Positions 1-8,280 are shown, numbered from the stretch's first letter. The stretch: DNA of 49,506 nucleotides from Microbacteriaceae bacterium PS02066 (GCA_029959545.1 JASCPH010000021.1:1-49506), one strand, 5' to 3'. Notes: generated from the letters alone by a model not told the origin. Program-made: numbers and translations.

Positions 1-103
1 AGCCGCCGCCGGCCCGCGCGACGACCGACATCAGCCTCGGTCGTCGAGCGAGGCCGTGGCGCGGAACGAGACGTACGCACCCGCATCCACTCCCTGGAGG
101 AGC
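1..103. other. window edge, no assignable gene
   Basis: All three forward frames are open or nearly so over this short stretch, and nothing in them resembles a known protein end. One frame stops with TGA at 105-107, overlapping the metN ATG as the other genes of this operon do, so an upstream cistron could end here. Its translation is Arg/Pro-rich and not convincing. A metQ lipoprotein gene would be the usual neighbour but is not visible. Confidence 0.4.
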
Positions 104-1138
104 ATGAGCACCGCAGTCCGCTTCGAGCACGTCTCGAAGACCTTCACCACAGCGCGCGGGCGCACCCTCGCCGCGCTCGACGACGTCACCCTCACCGTCG
201 ACGCCGGCGACATCTACGGGATCGTCGGGTACTCCGGCGCCGGCAAGTCCACGCTCCTTCGCACCGTCAACGCACTCGAGCGTCCGACGAGCGGACGCGT
301 GTTCGTGGGCGACAGGGAGATCACGGCGCTCGACGCGGCGGCGCTGCGTGGCGCCCGCCAGCGGATCGGCATGATCTTCCAGCAGTTCAACCTGCTGCGC
401 TCACGCACCGTGTACAAGAACATCGCGTACCCACTCCGGCTCGCGGGCGTCTCCGAGAGCGACACGATCGACCGGGTGGCCGAGCTGCTCGAGTTCGTCG
501 GCCTGTCCGACAAGGCGCTCCAGTACCCCTCGCAGCTCTCGGGCGGGCAGAAGCAGCGCGTGGGCATCGCCCGCGCGCTCGCGAACCGCCCCGACGTGCT
601 CATCAGCGACGAGGCCACGAGCGCGCTCGATCCGCAGACCACGGGCGAGGTGCTGGATCTGCTGCGCCGCGTGCATGCGGAGTACGGCATCACGATCCTC
701 GTCGTCACCCACGAGATGGAGGTGATCCGCGACGTCTGCAATCGCGTCGCGGTCATGCAGGAGGGCCGCGTCGTCGAGCAGGGCAGCGTGTACGACGTGT
801 TCGCGCACCCGCAGCATCCCACCTCACGGCGCTTCGTGGCCTCCGTGCTCCACCATCTGCCCTCGACGGAGACCGTCCGCCGCATCCGCACAGTGCACAC
901 CGGGCGCCTCGTACAGCTGCACATCGAGAACCGCGAGTCGAACGATCCCTTCCTCTCCCGCATCTCCCGCGCACACGACGTGGACGTGAACGTCGTCTAC
1001 GGCGGCGTCGACGAGTTGCAGGCGCGTCTGTTCGGAAGTCTCACGGTCGAGCTGCTCGGCACCGACGAGAACGTGGATCGCGCGCTCGCAGATCTTCGGG
1101 ATGCGGCACTGGTCACCGAGCTGGAAGGAGCACGCTGA
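104..1138 (+). CDS. metN: Methionine-type ABC transporter ATP-binding protein MetN
   Basis: This is the cytoplasmic ATPase of a D/L-methionine-type importer. The 344-residue product has Walker A GYSGAGKST (42-50), the signature LSGGQ (145-149) and a Walker B ending in Asp169-Glu170. The last 100 or so residues form a NIL-type regulatory domain, which separates MetN from generic ATPases. The ATG at 104 is chosen because GGAGGA lies just upstream; an in-frame GTG at 56 has no such site and adds 16 unconserved residues. It overlaps metI by one base. The substrate may be methionine or another sulfur compound, since sulfur oxidoreductase genes follow directly. Confidence 0.9.
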   Translation: MSTAVRFEHVSKTFTTARGRTLAALDDVTLTVDAGDIYGIVGYSGAGKSTLLRTVNALERPTSGRVFVGDREITALDAAALRGARQRIGMIFQQFNLLRSRTVYKNIAYPLRLAGVSESDTIDRVAELLEFVGLSDKALQYPSQLSGGQKQRVGIARALANRPDVLISDEATSALDPQTTGEVLDLLRRVHAEYGITILVVTHEMEVIRDVCNRVAVMQEGRVVEQGSVYDVFAHPQHPTSRRFVASVLHHLPSTETVRRIRTVHTGRLVQLHIENRESNDPFLSRISRAHDVDVNVVYGGVDELQARLFGSLTVELLGTDENVDRALADLRDAALVTELEGAR

Positions 1139-1800
1139 TGGATGCGGCCTACCTCGACGCCCTGCTCCCGCGCATCGGCCGAGCGCTGTTCGAAACGCTG
1201 CTGATGGTGACGATCTCCTTCACCCTCGCCACGATCCTCGGACTCGGCCTGGGCCTGCTCCTGTACGCGACCAGGCCGGGCAACCTGCTCGCCAACCGGG
1301 TGGTCTTCGGCGGTCTGAACCTCGTCATCAACATCGTACGGCCGGTGCCGTTCATCATCCTGGCGGTCTCGATCATCCCGCTCACCCGGTTGCTGATCGG
1401 CACGAGCATCGGGCCGCTCGCGGCGACCGTGCCGATCACGATCGTGGCCTCCATGGCCATCGCCCGCATCGTCGAGTCGAACCTCGTCGCGGTCGATCCA
1501 GGGGCCATAGAAGCAGCCGTGGCGATGGGGGCGAGCCCGGCCAGGGTGCTGTTCACCGTCGTGCTCCCCGAATCCATGGGACCGCTGACGCTGGGCCTGA
1601 CCTACATCGTCGTCGCGCTCGTCGACACCACGGCCGTCGCCGGCGCGATCGGCGGCGGAGGACTCGGCGACCTCGCACTCAAGTACGGCTATCAGCGCTT
1701 CGACTGGTTCGTGGTGCTCGTGATCGTCGTCGTGCTGATCGTCCTCGTCCAGGCCGCCCAGCTGCTCGGCAACTGGGTCTCGCGAAAGGTGATGCACTGA
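1138..1800 (+). CDS. metI: Methionine-type ABC transporter permease MetI
   Basis: Inner-membrane permease of 220 residues with about five hydrophobic segments, normal for MetI. The EAA loop that docks onto the ATPase is visible as EAAVAMGASPARV (about residues 125-137). It starts at an ATG sharing its A with the metN stop codon and ends at a TGA sharing its A with the ATG of the next gene, so translational coupling is likely. It should work with the MetN encoded just before it and with a substrate-binding lipoprotein that is not in the window. Confidence 0.92.
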   Translation: MDAAYLDALLPRIGRALFETLLMVTISFTLATILGLGLGLLLYATRPGNLLANRVVFGGLNLVINIVRPVPFIILAVSIIPLTRLLIGTSIGPLAATVPITIVASMAIARIVESNLVAVDPGAIEAAVAMGASPARVLFTVVLPESMGPLTLGLTYIVVALVDTTAVAGAIGGGGLGDLALKYGYQRFDWFVVLVIVVVLIVLVQAAQLLGNWVSRKVMH

Positions 1801-2987
1801 TGAGCGACGCATGGGACGGGCTGCTCGCGAGATGGCGAGCGGGCGCCGCGGAGCGAGAGCGCGAGCGCGATCTTCCGTTCGCGGCCGTCGACGAGCTGCG
1901 GGCGCAGCGCTTCGGCGCCCTCCGCCTGCCGCGCACCGTCGGCGGCGCTGAGGCGTCGCTGGTCGACGTGCTCGCGCGCGTGGTGGAGCTCGCCGAGGTC
2001 GACTCGAACCTCGCGCACATCTGGCGTGGGCACATCGCCTTCGTCGAGCAGCTCCGCTGGGACGGCTGGCACACGGAGGCGGCCGCGCGCTGGCTTCCGC
2101 GTCTGGCCGCCGGAGATGTCGTGGGCAACGCGTTCAGTGAACGCCAGGAGACGGCGCAGCTGACCACCCGACTCACCGACACCGGCCACGACGGCCTGCG
2201 GGTGACGGGCACCAAGCACTACACGACGGGCTCCCTCTACGCCGATTGGGTCCACGTCGCGGCCGTCGACGCATCCGGCGAGCGCGTCGCTCTGGCGGTA
2301 CGCTCCGATGCGCCCGGGGTGAGCATCGTGGACGACTGGGACGGATTCGGGCAGCCCCTGACCGCCTCGGGCACGACGTTCCTGGATGCGGTGGCGGTCG
2401 ATCCCGGCGATGTGTTCCCTCTGGGCGGGCACGACGAGGATCGTCACCGCGTCATCGGCGGCGTCTATCAGCTGACCCTTCTGGCCGTGATCGCGGGGAT
2501 CGCCCGCAGGGCGGTCGCCGACACGGTGGCCTTCGTGCGCCCGCGACGACGCACGTTCGGCTTCGCCGGCGAGACGCGGCCCGTCGATGACCCGCTTGTG
2601 CAGGTTGTGGTGGGTGAGATCAGCGCCGCCGCGTCCGCCGCACGGCGGATCGTGCTCAGCGTCGCGGCAGATCTGGACGCAGCCGCGGCCAACCACGACG
2701 GCGCCGCGCTGCGCGACATCGAGCTGGACGTGTACCGCGCGCAGCAGACGGTCATCGAGCTCGTGCTGGCCGCCACCAGCCGGCTGTTCGAGGTCGGCGG
2801 CGCGAGCGCGACGTCGCGCACACTGGGCCTGGACCGGCACTGGCGCAATGTGCGCACGATCGCCTCCCACAATCCCGTTCTCCAGCGGGTGCGCGCGGTC
2901 GGCCGTTTCGAGCTGGACGGAACGCTTCCCGCCTGGCAGGCGCCCGGCGCGCCGACCGGCATCCCCGCGACGGGTTCGGTCACATGA
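1800..2987 (+). CDS. Acyl-CoA dehydrogenase-fold flavin oxidoreductase, SfnB/DszC-like (1)
   Basis: A 395-residue protein of the acyl-CoA dehydrogenase fold. The C-terminal block with FEVGGAS, LDRHWRN and RTIASHNP (about residues 330-360) is typical of the SfnB/DszC branch, which comprises reduced-flavin-dependent oxidoreductases acting on sulfur or nitrogen compounds rather than true acyl-CoA dehydrogenases. It overlaps metI by one base and the next paralogue by ATGA. Together with MetNI-type transport and an NtaA-type monooxygenase this suggests breakdown of an imported organosulfur compound. The substrate cannot be read from sequence. A longer in-frame extension to 1101 crosses metI and is rejected. 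Confidence 0.85.
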   Translation: MSDAWDGLLARWRAGAAERERERDLPFAAVDELRAQRFGALRLPRTVGGAEASLVDVLARVVELAEVDSNLAHIWRGHIAFVEQLRWDGWHTEAAARWLPRLAAGDVVGNAFSERQETAQLTTRLTDTGHDGLRVTGTKHYTTGSLYADWVHVAAVDASGERVALAVRSDAPGVSIVDDWDGFGQPLTASGTTFLDAVAVDPGDVFPLGGHDEDRHRVIGGVYQLTLLAVIAGIARRAVADTVAFVRPRRRTFGFAGETRPVDDPLVQVVVGEISAAASAARRIVLSVAADLDAAAANHDGAALRDIELDVYRAQQTVIELVLAATSRLFEVGGASATSRTLGLDRHWRNVRTIASHNPVLQRVRAVGRFELDGTLPAWQAPGAPTGIPATGSVT

Positions 2988-4174
2988 GCGTCGGATCGGC
3001 GGCCCTGGTGCGCGAGTTCGATGCGGTCTTCGACGCCGTCGGGCAGGAAGCCGTCGCGCGAGAACGAGAGCGGCGGTTGCCGCGCGCAGAAGTCGAGGCG
3101 CTGCGTGACGCGGGATTCACGCGCGTGACTCTTCCCGTCGCGCTCGGCGGGCGCGGAGCGGGCCCGTCGCAACTGTTCGAGCTGCTGGCGGAGCTCGCAC
3201 GCCGCGATCCGAACCTCGCACAGCTGCTGCGGTCGCACTTCGCCTTCGTCGACCGGACCCTGCTCTCGCCGCCCGGGGCCCGCCGCGAGCGTCTGCTGGC
3301 GCGGGTCGCCGCGGGAGCGATCCACGGCAACGCGACGTTCGAGCGGGGACCTGCCTCCGTCGGCCACGTCGCCACGGCGGTCACCCGGGACGCACGCGGC
3401 CTGCGCCTGGACGGGCGGAAGTTCTACTCGACCGGCACGCTGTTCGCCGACACGGTCGGCGTCCTCGCCGAGTACGAGGGCGAGCAGGTCAGTGTGATGC
3501 TCGACACCACGGCGAGCGGCGTCGAACGCGTCGACGACTGGCGGGGGTTCGGCCAGCGCCTGACGGGCAGCGGCACGACGATCTTCCGCGATGTGCGCAT
3601 CGAAGAGGACGACATCATCGCCCGGGAGCAGGGGCGAGTGAGCCACGCCGGCGCTTTCGTACAGCTCGTGCTGCTCGCGGCCGCCGCAGGGATCGGGCGC
3701 GCCGTGCTCGACGATGCGAGTACATACGTCCGCACCCGCACCCGCGGATTCAGCCACGGGGTGGCCCGCAGGGCGCAGGACGACCCGCTCGTGCAGGAGG
3801 TCGTGGGGGACATCGCCGCATCCTCGTTCGCGGCCGACGCCGCGTTGGCCGCCGCATCCGCCGCTCTCGACGCCTCGACCGAGGCCGTGCTGTCCGGCGA
3901 CGACGAACGAGCCCGCCCCGCGGTGGCGGCGGCGGATCGAGCCGTCACCGCGGCGCAACTGGTGATCCTCCCCGCCGTCCTGGAGGCCGCGAACCGCCTG
4001 TTCGAGGTCGGCGGTGCGAGCGCGCTCGATGCCGACCGCGCTCTGGATCGCCATTGGCGCAACGCACGCACGCTCGCCTCACACAATCCCTTACGGTTCA
4101 AAGCGCGCGCACTGGGCGAGCACGAACTGACTGGCACGCCGCTCGCGTCCTGGTGGACGGTCGGAGAGACCTGA
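2984..4174 (+). CDS. Acyl-CoA dehydrogenase-fold flavin oxidoreductase, SfnB/DszC-like (2)
   Basis: A 396-residue paralogue of the preceding gene with the same order of motifs: an N-terminal helical region rich in Arg/Glu, a central beta domain containing FYSTGTLFAD, and the C-terminal FEVGGAS/LDRHWRN/ASHNP block. Keeping two consecutive paralogues suggests either a heteromeric enzyme or two substrates. The ATG overlaps the TGA of the upstream gene. The assignment to an FMNH2-dependent monooxygenase or desulfurisation role comes from family and context. Confidence 0.85.
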   Translation: MSVGSAALVREFDAVFDAVGQEAVARERERRLPRAEVEALRDAGFTRVTLPVALGGRGAGPSQLFELLAELARRDPNLAQLLRSHFAFVDRTLLSPPGARRERLLARVAAGAIHGNATFERGPASVGHVATAVTRDARGLRLDGRKFYSTGTLFADTVGVLAEYEGEQVSVMLDTTASGVERVDDWRGFGQRLTGSGTTIFRDVRIEEDDIIAREQGRVSHAGAFVQLVLLAAAAGIGRAVLDDASTYVRTRTRGFSHGVARRAQDDPLVQEVVGDIAASSFAADAALAAASAALDASTEAVLSGDDERARPAVAAADRAVTAAQLVILPAVLEAANRLFEVGGASALDADRALDRHWRNARTLASHNPLRFKARALGEHELTGTPLASWWTVGET

Positions 4175-4277
4175 ACCGGCCGGCGCACCCTCACCTGCGG
4201 CGTCCGCCCCCAGCACACCCCGACAGCGCCCGAGTAACCGCCCCGTCCCACCCGAGAACCTGACCCGAGAGAGATCC

Positions 4278-5621
4278 ATGTCCGAGCCCAAGAAGCTCAT
4301 CCTCAACCTGTTCGAGATGAACACGGTCAGTCACATCACGCACGGACTCTGGCGGCTACCCGGCAACAACCGGCACCGCCACGGCGAGATCGCCTACTGG
4401 CAGGAGGTCGCGCAGCTCGCCGAGGAGGGTAGGTTCGACGCGGTCTTCCTCGCCGACGTCGTGGGCGCCTACGACGTGTTCCGCGACGGGCCCGAAACGG
4501 CCGTGCGCGAGGGGCTGCAGATCCCCTCGCACGATCCACTGCTCGTCGTGCCGCTCATGGCCGCGGTGACCCGCCGGCTGGGCTTCGGCGTGACGTTCTC
4601 GACGAGCTACGAACCGCCGTTCGCCTTCGCCCGGCGCATGTCCACCCTCGACGCCCTGACGCGGGGACGCGTGGGATGGAACATCGTCACGTCCTACCTG
4701 CCCAACGCCGCGCGCAACTTCGGCCTGGACGAGCAGATCCCGCACGATGAGCGGTATCGGATCGCCGAAGAGTTCCTCTCGGTCGTCTACGCCCTGTGGG
4801 AGCGCTCGTGGGACGAAGACGCCGTGCTGTTCGACACGGACGCCGCCGTGGTGACGGATCCGGCGAAGGTGCACTACATCGACCACGTCGGTGCGAACTT
4901 CCGGGTGGCGGGACCGCATCTGGTCGAGCCGACGCCACAGCGCACTCCCGTGCTGTTCCAGGCCACGGGGTCTCCCGCCGGGATCGCCCTTGCGGGCCGC
5001 CACGCCGAGGTGGTCTTCACCGGCGGCAAGAGCGCGGCGGACTTCCGTCGCAACAGGGCACGGATGCAGGATGCCGCCATCGCCGCGGGCCGCTCCGCGG
5101 ATGATCTCCGCTTCCTCGTGCAGGCGGGCATCGTCGTGGGGTGCACCGAGGCGGAGGCGGCGCGCAAGTGGGACACCTATCGCCGGTTCACGAGCCTCGA
5201 CGGCATCCTCGCGCACGCCAGCGTGCCCTTGGACCTGACGGCCTTCGACGGGTCGTTGACCGTCGCGGAGGCGGCAGGGCTGGCGGGTGTGGACATCAAC
5301 GGCCTCGGTCTCGCGCCGGAGCGGACGGTCGCGGAGACTCTCGACGGGTTCCGGCGCAGCCGAGAGGACCGGTACTTCGTGGTGGGCACCCCCGGAGTCG
5401 TGGCCGACGAGATCGAGCGGTGGCTCGACGAGGACGGCATCGACGGGATCAACCTCCGCCAGTACCACTCCTTCGACACGCTCCGGGATGTCGCCGAGCT
5501 CGTCGTTCCGGAGCTTCGCCGGCGTGGCCGACTCCGCGACGACGGCGAGCCCACCACCCTGCGCGATCGCCTGTTCGGCGCCGGCGATCGCCTCCCCGCA
5601 ACGCACCCCGCCCGCCGCTGA
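4278..5621 (+). CDS. NtaA/SnaA/DszA-family FMN-dependent monooxygenase
   Basis: A 447-residue flavin-dependent monooxygenase of the luciferase-like superfamily. It shows the family landmarks: an N-terminal strand with NLFEMNTVSHITHGLWRLP, then GRFDAVFLADV, RVGWNIVTSYLPNAARNFG (about 132-150) and GTPGVVADEIERWLDEDGIDGINL near the end. This family takes FMNH2 from a separate reductase and cleaves C-S or C-N bonds in compounds such as dibenzothiophene sulfone or nitrilotriacetate. The ATG follows a GAGAGAGA purine run. It lies 103 bases after the second SfnB-like gene on the same strand and is probably the last gene of the operon. Confidence 0.88.
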   Translation: MSEPKKLILNLFEMNTVSHITHGLWRLPGNNRHRHGEIAYWQEVAQLAEEGRFDAVFLADVVGAYDVFRDGPETAVREGLQIPSHDPLLVVPLMAAVTRRLGFGVTFSTSYEPPFAFARRMSTLDALTRGRVGWNIVTSYLPNAARNFGLDEQIPHDERYRIAEEFLSVVYALWERSWDEDAVLFDTDAAVVTDPAKVHYIDHVGANFRVAGPHLVEPTPQRTPVLFQATGSPAGIALAGRHAEVVFTGGKSAADFRRNRARMQDAAIAAGRSADDLRFLVQAGIVVGCTEAEAARKWDTYRRFTSLDGILAHASVPLDLTAFDGSLTVAEAAGLAGVDINGLGLAPERTVAETLDGFRRSREDRYFVVGTPGVVADEIERWLDEDGIDGINLRQYHSFDTLRDVAELVVPELRRRGRLRDDGEPTTLRDRLFGAGDRLPATHPARR

Positions 5622-5842
5622 CCCGCATCCCGCCACCCACCGCCCCACCGCGGCGTCCTCCCCTCGGGAGCCGAAGCACGCACGCGACCCGGCGGGAGCC
5701 GAAGCACGCGCTCGACCCGGCGCATGCGAAGCACGCGCTCGACCCGGCGCATCCGTGCTCGCGCCGATCCCGTCGCCCGTGTTCGCGTGTGGCCCATCGC
5801 ATCCGTGTTCGCGTATGGCCCGTCGCCCGGCCGCCCCGGCAT
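5622..5842. repeat. degenerate short tandem repeats in convergent intergenic region
   Basis: This stretch holds no credible gene. GAAGCACGC recurs at 5673, 5701 and 5728, each followed by a CGACCCGGCG-like string, giving three copies with a 27-28 bp period. GTGTTCGCGT recurs at 5779 and 5805, each followed by RTGGCCCRTCGC. It leads straight into the hairpin units at 5843. On the far side of the IS element a similar low-complexity run rich in ACACGC lies at about 7330-7416. Confidence 0.7.
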
Positions 5843-5990
5843 GCGTGTCCCAATCGTTCACGCGAAACTGCCCGTCCGCATGCACAAGTGAGACACGCAT
5901 CCATCCCTCGTCGAACGCACACCTCCGTGTCTCAACTGTTCACGCAAAAGGGAGCCTGCCCCGGTTTCCCGGACGGTTCTTGTGTGTTGA

Positions 5991-6815
5991 TCATGCCGCG
6001 ATTTCTGCGGCGGTGTGAAGTGCTTCGTAGTCGGCGGGGCTGAGGTTGTCGAGGCTGGTGTGCCGGCGGCGGGGGTTGTAGAAGCCCTCGATCCACTCGA
6101 ACATGGCCGACGCGAGCTGCGCCCGGGAGTCCCAGCTCGTGCGATCGAGGAGCTCGCGTTGCATGGTCGACCAGAAGCTCTCGATGAGCGCGTTGTCGAC
6201 GCTGGAGGCGACTCTGCCCATCGATCCGAGCAGGCCGGCTTGGCGGAGCCGGTGTCCGAAGAGCCAGCTGGTGTATTGCGCTCCGCGGTCGGCGTGGACC
6301 ACGGTCCCGGGTTCCGGGCGGCGACGCCACCTGGCCATCTCGAGCGCGTCGACGACGATCTCCGCGGTGATCCGGTCCGAGATCGACCACCCCACGATCC
6401 GCCTGGAGTAGGCGTCGATCACGGCGGCGCAGTAAACCCATCCGTCCCTGGCTCGGTGTTGCGTGATGTCGCAGAACCAGAGCCGGTTCGGGGCGTCGGC
6501 GCGGAACTGCCGCTTCACGAGATCCTCGTGTGTCGCGGTGTCCGGCTTCCAACCACGCCGTTTTCGCCGGTGGGAGACCCCGACCAGCCCGTCCAGCCGC
6601 ATCAACCGTGCGACGCGTTTGCGTGCGACGTGAACGCCGAGCCCGAGCCGCAGCTCAGCCAGCACCCGCGGGGCGCCATAGGTTGCTCGCGAGTCGGCGT
6701 GGATCCGCCTGATCGTTGTCGTCAGCTCCGCATCCGCCAGGGCTCGGGCCGACGGTGATCGATCTCGCCAGTCGTAGTATCCCGAGGTCGAGACCCCGAG
6801 GAACCGGCAGGCCAC
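5991..6815 (-). CDS. IS3-family transposase OrfB (rve integrase domain)
   Basis: Catalytic part of the transposase. Counting from the in-frame GTG at 6815, the DDE triad is Asp116 (WFCDIT), Asp176 (VVHADRGAQYTS) and Glu212 (DNALIESF), with 35 residues between the second and third, as in IS3. HTH_21-type sequence precedes the integrase core. OrfB is probably made mainly as an OrfAB fusion: its frame stays open upstream to the slippery site at 6866-6872. The 274-residue length from the GTG is therefore a minimum. Confidence 0.93.
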   Translation of the reverse strand: MACRFLGVSTSGYYDWRDRSPSARALADAELTTTIRRIHADSRATYGAPRVLAELRLGLGVHVARKRVARLMRLDGLVGVSHRRKRRGWKPDTATHEDLVKRQFRADAPNRLWFCDITQHRARDGWVYCAAVIDAYSRRIVGWSISDRITAEIVVDALEMARWRRRPEPGTVVHADRGAQYTSWLFGHRLRQAGLLGSMGRVASSVDNALIESFWSTMQRELLDRTSWDSRAQLASAMFEWIEGFYNPRRRHTSLDNLSPADYEALHTAAEIAA

Positions 6816-6862
6816 CGCGACGGGGACACCGTCCGCGGCGATCTCCTGGACCAGCCGGAACC

Positions 6863-7147
6863 CTATTTTGGGAGCACGTTCTCCCTCGCGAAGTAGGCGC
6901 TGGCGCGCTTGAGGATCTCGTTCTCCATCTCCAGGACTCGCAGCCGGCGGCGCAGCTCCACGAGTTCCTTGTGCTCGTCGGTCGTCAGCCCGGGCTTGCG
7001 GCCGCTGTCGACCGCGTCACGATTCATCCAGTTGCGAAGACAGGACTCGCTGATCCCGAGATCACGGGCGGCCTGGCCGACAGGGTTTCCCTGGGCAACC
7101 AGATCCAGGGCTCGACGCCGGAACTCCGGCGGGTGGGCTGCAGGCAT
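6863..7147 (-). CDS. IS3-family transposase OrfA (HTH_8 domain)
   Basis: DNA-binding part of the transposase, 94 residues. It has an N-terminal helix-turn-helix (FRRRALDLVAQG, QAARDLGISESCLRNWM) and a C-terminal leucine-zipper-like helix (ELVELRRRLRVLEMENEILKRA). The ATG at 7147 is preferred because GGAAGGAG lies 8 bases upstream; the longer frame from 7174 has no such site. The frame ends in TAG right after the heptamer CCCAAAA (minus strand), which allows a -1 shift into orfB. Confidence 0.9.
   Translation of the reverse strand: MPAAHPPEFRRRALDLVAQGNPVGQAARDLGISESCLRNWMNRDAVDSGRKPGLTTDEHKELVELRRRLRVLEMENEILKRASAYFARENVLPK
6866..6872 (-). promoter_or_regulatory. -1 ribosomal frameshift heptamer CCCAAAA
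   Basis: In the orfA frame the minus strand reads C CCA AAA followed by TAG, which fits the X XXY YYZ pattern for -1 slippage. After slipping, reading continues as AAA ATA GGG and stays open into orfB to 5991. A GC-rich stretch follows that could hold a stimulatory structure. This is the standard way IS3 elements make OrfAB. Confidence 0.8.
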
Positions 7148-7329
7148 CTCACGGACTCCTTCCGAGACGATCATCGCCTCAACTCAGGTGTCCGGGAAAG
7201 CGGGGCAGGCCCCAAAGCCCCCTCAAGCGTGCACAACTGAGACACGCATCCGTCTGCCCGACCGACGCAGACTTCCGTGTCTCAAACGTTCACGGGAAAC
7301 CGCCCGTCCGCGTGCACAAGTGAGACACG

Positions 7330-7416
7330 CATGCGGCGGAACACGCACGCGACAGGGCACACGCACACGACGGGGCACACGCTCGGCGGAACACGCACAC
7401 GGCGGGGCACACACGC
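7330..7416. repeat. low-complexity ACACGC-rich repeats
   Basis: Degenerate repeats built from GGCGGAACACGCAC and GGGGCACACGC modules fill the space between hairpin unit A3 and the end of the sulfurtransferase gene. No gene is seen. The run resembles the tandem repeats at 5673-5820 on the other side of the same hairpin cluster. Confidence 0.6.
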
Positions 7417-8280
7417 TCAGCAGGCGAAGACCTCGCCCCAGGGGGTGGGTCCGACGGCGATCGGACGCCCGGGGGTGCGCGACCAACGGCTCCAGCCGCC
7501 GGGGAACACCCGCGCATCGATGCCCGCCGCGGCGAGCGCGAGCGCACTGTGGGCCGAGGCGATGCCCGAGCTGCACGTCAGGACGAGCTCGGCGGATGCG
7601 TCAACACCCGCATCCGCGAGCGTCCGCCGCACCTCGGCGGCAGGTCGCAACCGCCCGTCGGTCTGCATGTGGGCGAGGGTCGGCACGTTGATCGCGCCCG
7701 GGATGTGACCGGCCGCGGGATCGGCGGTGGGAGCGAGACCCCGGTAGTGCTGCGGTGCACGCGCGTCGATCAGTGCGCCGCGCTGCGGGGCGCCCGCAGC
7801 GGCCTCGATCGAGGCGATCCCCGGGTCGGCGTCGGCGAGCCGAACGTTCCCCGGCTCCGGACGCACATCGCCGCCCTCCAGCAGCCCGCCGCTTCCGATC
7901 CAGGCTCGCAATCCGCCGTCCAGCACGCGTACATCGACGCCTCGGCGGCGCAGCAGCCACCAGGCGCGGGCCGCCGCAACGCCGTCGTTGTCGTCATACG
8001 CGACGACGAGGTCCCCCGCATCCACTCCCCACGCCCGCGCGGAACGCTCCAGGTCGGCGAGCGTCGGCAGCGGATGCCGGCCCTCCTCCGGATGTCCGGG
8101 ACGCGCGAGCTCGCGCTCGAGGTCGACGTAGACGGCACCGGGCAGATGCCCGGCGAGGTAGGCCGGGCGCCCCTCGGGCAGGTCGAGCCGCCAGCGCACG
8201 TCGAGCAGCCGCACGGGGCGCCGAGCGGCGGCGAGGGCGTCGCGCAGGTCGTGGGGGGCGATGACGGGTGGGGACGTCAT
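7417..8280 (-). CDS. Thiosulfate/3-mercaptopyruvate sulfurtransferase (two rhodanese domains)
   Basis: A 287-residue rhodanese-type sulfurtransferase. The N-terminal half (about 1-125) is the inactive rhodanese domain with LLDVRW and GHLPGAVYVDL; the C-terminal half is the active one, with LIDARAPQHYRG and GHIPGAINVP. The active-site loop is CSSGIASAH (Cys near residue 237), where the persulfide forms, closer to 3-mercaptopyruvate enzymes than to classical rhodanese CRKG. An ATG at 8280 is chosen; an in-frame ATG at 8304 would add eight residues, and neither has a strong ribosome site. It converges on the sulfur operon across the repeat region and probably acts in sulfane-sulfur or cyanide handling. 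Confidence 0.88.
   Translation of the reverse strand: MTSPPVIAPHDLRDALAAARRPVRLLDVRWRLDLPEGRPAYLAGHLPGAVYVDLERELARPGHPEEGRHPLPTLADLERSARAWGVDAGDLVVAYDDNDGVAAARAWWLLRRRGVDVRVLDGGLRAWIGSGGLLEGGDVRPEPGNVRLADADPGIASIEAAAGAPQRGALIDARAPQHYRGLAPTADPAAGHIPGAINVPTLAHMQTDGRLRPAAEVRRTLADAGVDASAELVLTCSSGIASAHSALALAAAGIDARVFPGGWSRWSRTPGRPIAVGPTPWGEVFAC

Larger units (their letters stand above)
5951..7213 (-). mobile_element. complete IS3-family insertion sequence, 1263 bp
   Basis: The ends match over 24 bp with two mismatches. The left end reads GGAGCCTGCCCCGGTTTCCC and the right end, inverted, GGGGCCTGCCCCGCTTTCCC, and both continue GGAC. The element is flanked by a direct repeat AAAG at 5947-5950 and 7214-7217, consistent with a 4-bp target duplication. 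It holds orfA and orfB joined by a -1 frameshift signal. Both frames are intact and the catalytic triad is present, so the copy looks functional and fairly recent. It sits in the loop of hairpin unit A2. Confidence 0.92.
5843..7329. repeat. three tandem hairpin units (type A), the middle one split by an IS
   Basis: Each unit is a short word, a spacer of about 36 nt and the inverted word. Unit A1 spans 5843-5898 (GCGTGTCCCA / TGAGACACGC). Unit A3 spans 7276-7329 (CGTGTCTCA / TGAGACACG). Unit A2 has its left arm at 5926-5934 and its right arm at 7238-7246, with the IS3 element between. With the IS and one AAAG copy removed, A2 has the same spacer length as A1 and A3. Spacers share GTTCACG near the left arm and GTGCACAA or ATGCACAA near the right. 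The units lie between the convergent monooxygenase and sulfurtransferase genes. Confidence 0.85.

Noticed and set aside
31..213. gene end on the minus strand at the window edge
   Set aside because: The frame lies antisense to the metN start and has no family resemblance.
1101..1799. N-terminal extension of the first SfnB-like protein
   Set aside because: It reads through metI in another frame, and the true ATG at 1800 overlaps the metI stop.
5951..7213. composite transposon or genomic island
   Set aside because: Only one IS copy is present, with simple flanking duplications and no cargo gene.
5843..7329. CRISPR array
   Set aside because: Repeats are few, are inverted pairs with similar spacers, and no cas genes are near. 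The spacers are themselves conserved between units, unlike CRISPR spacers.
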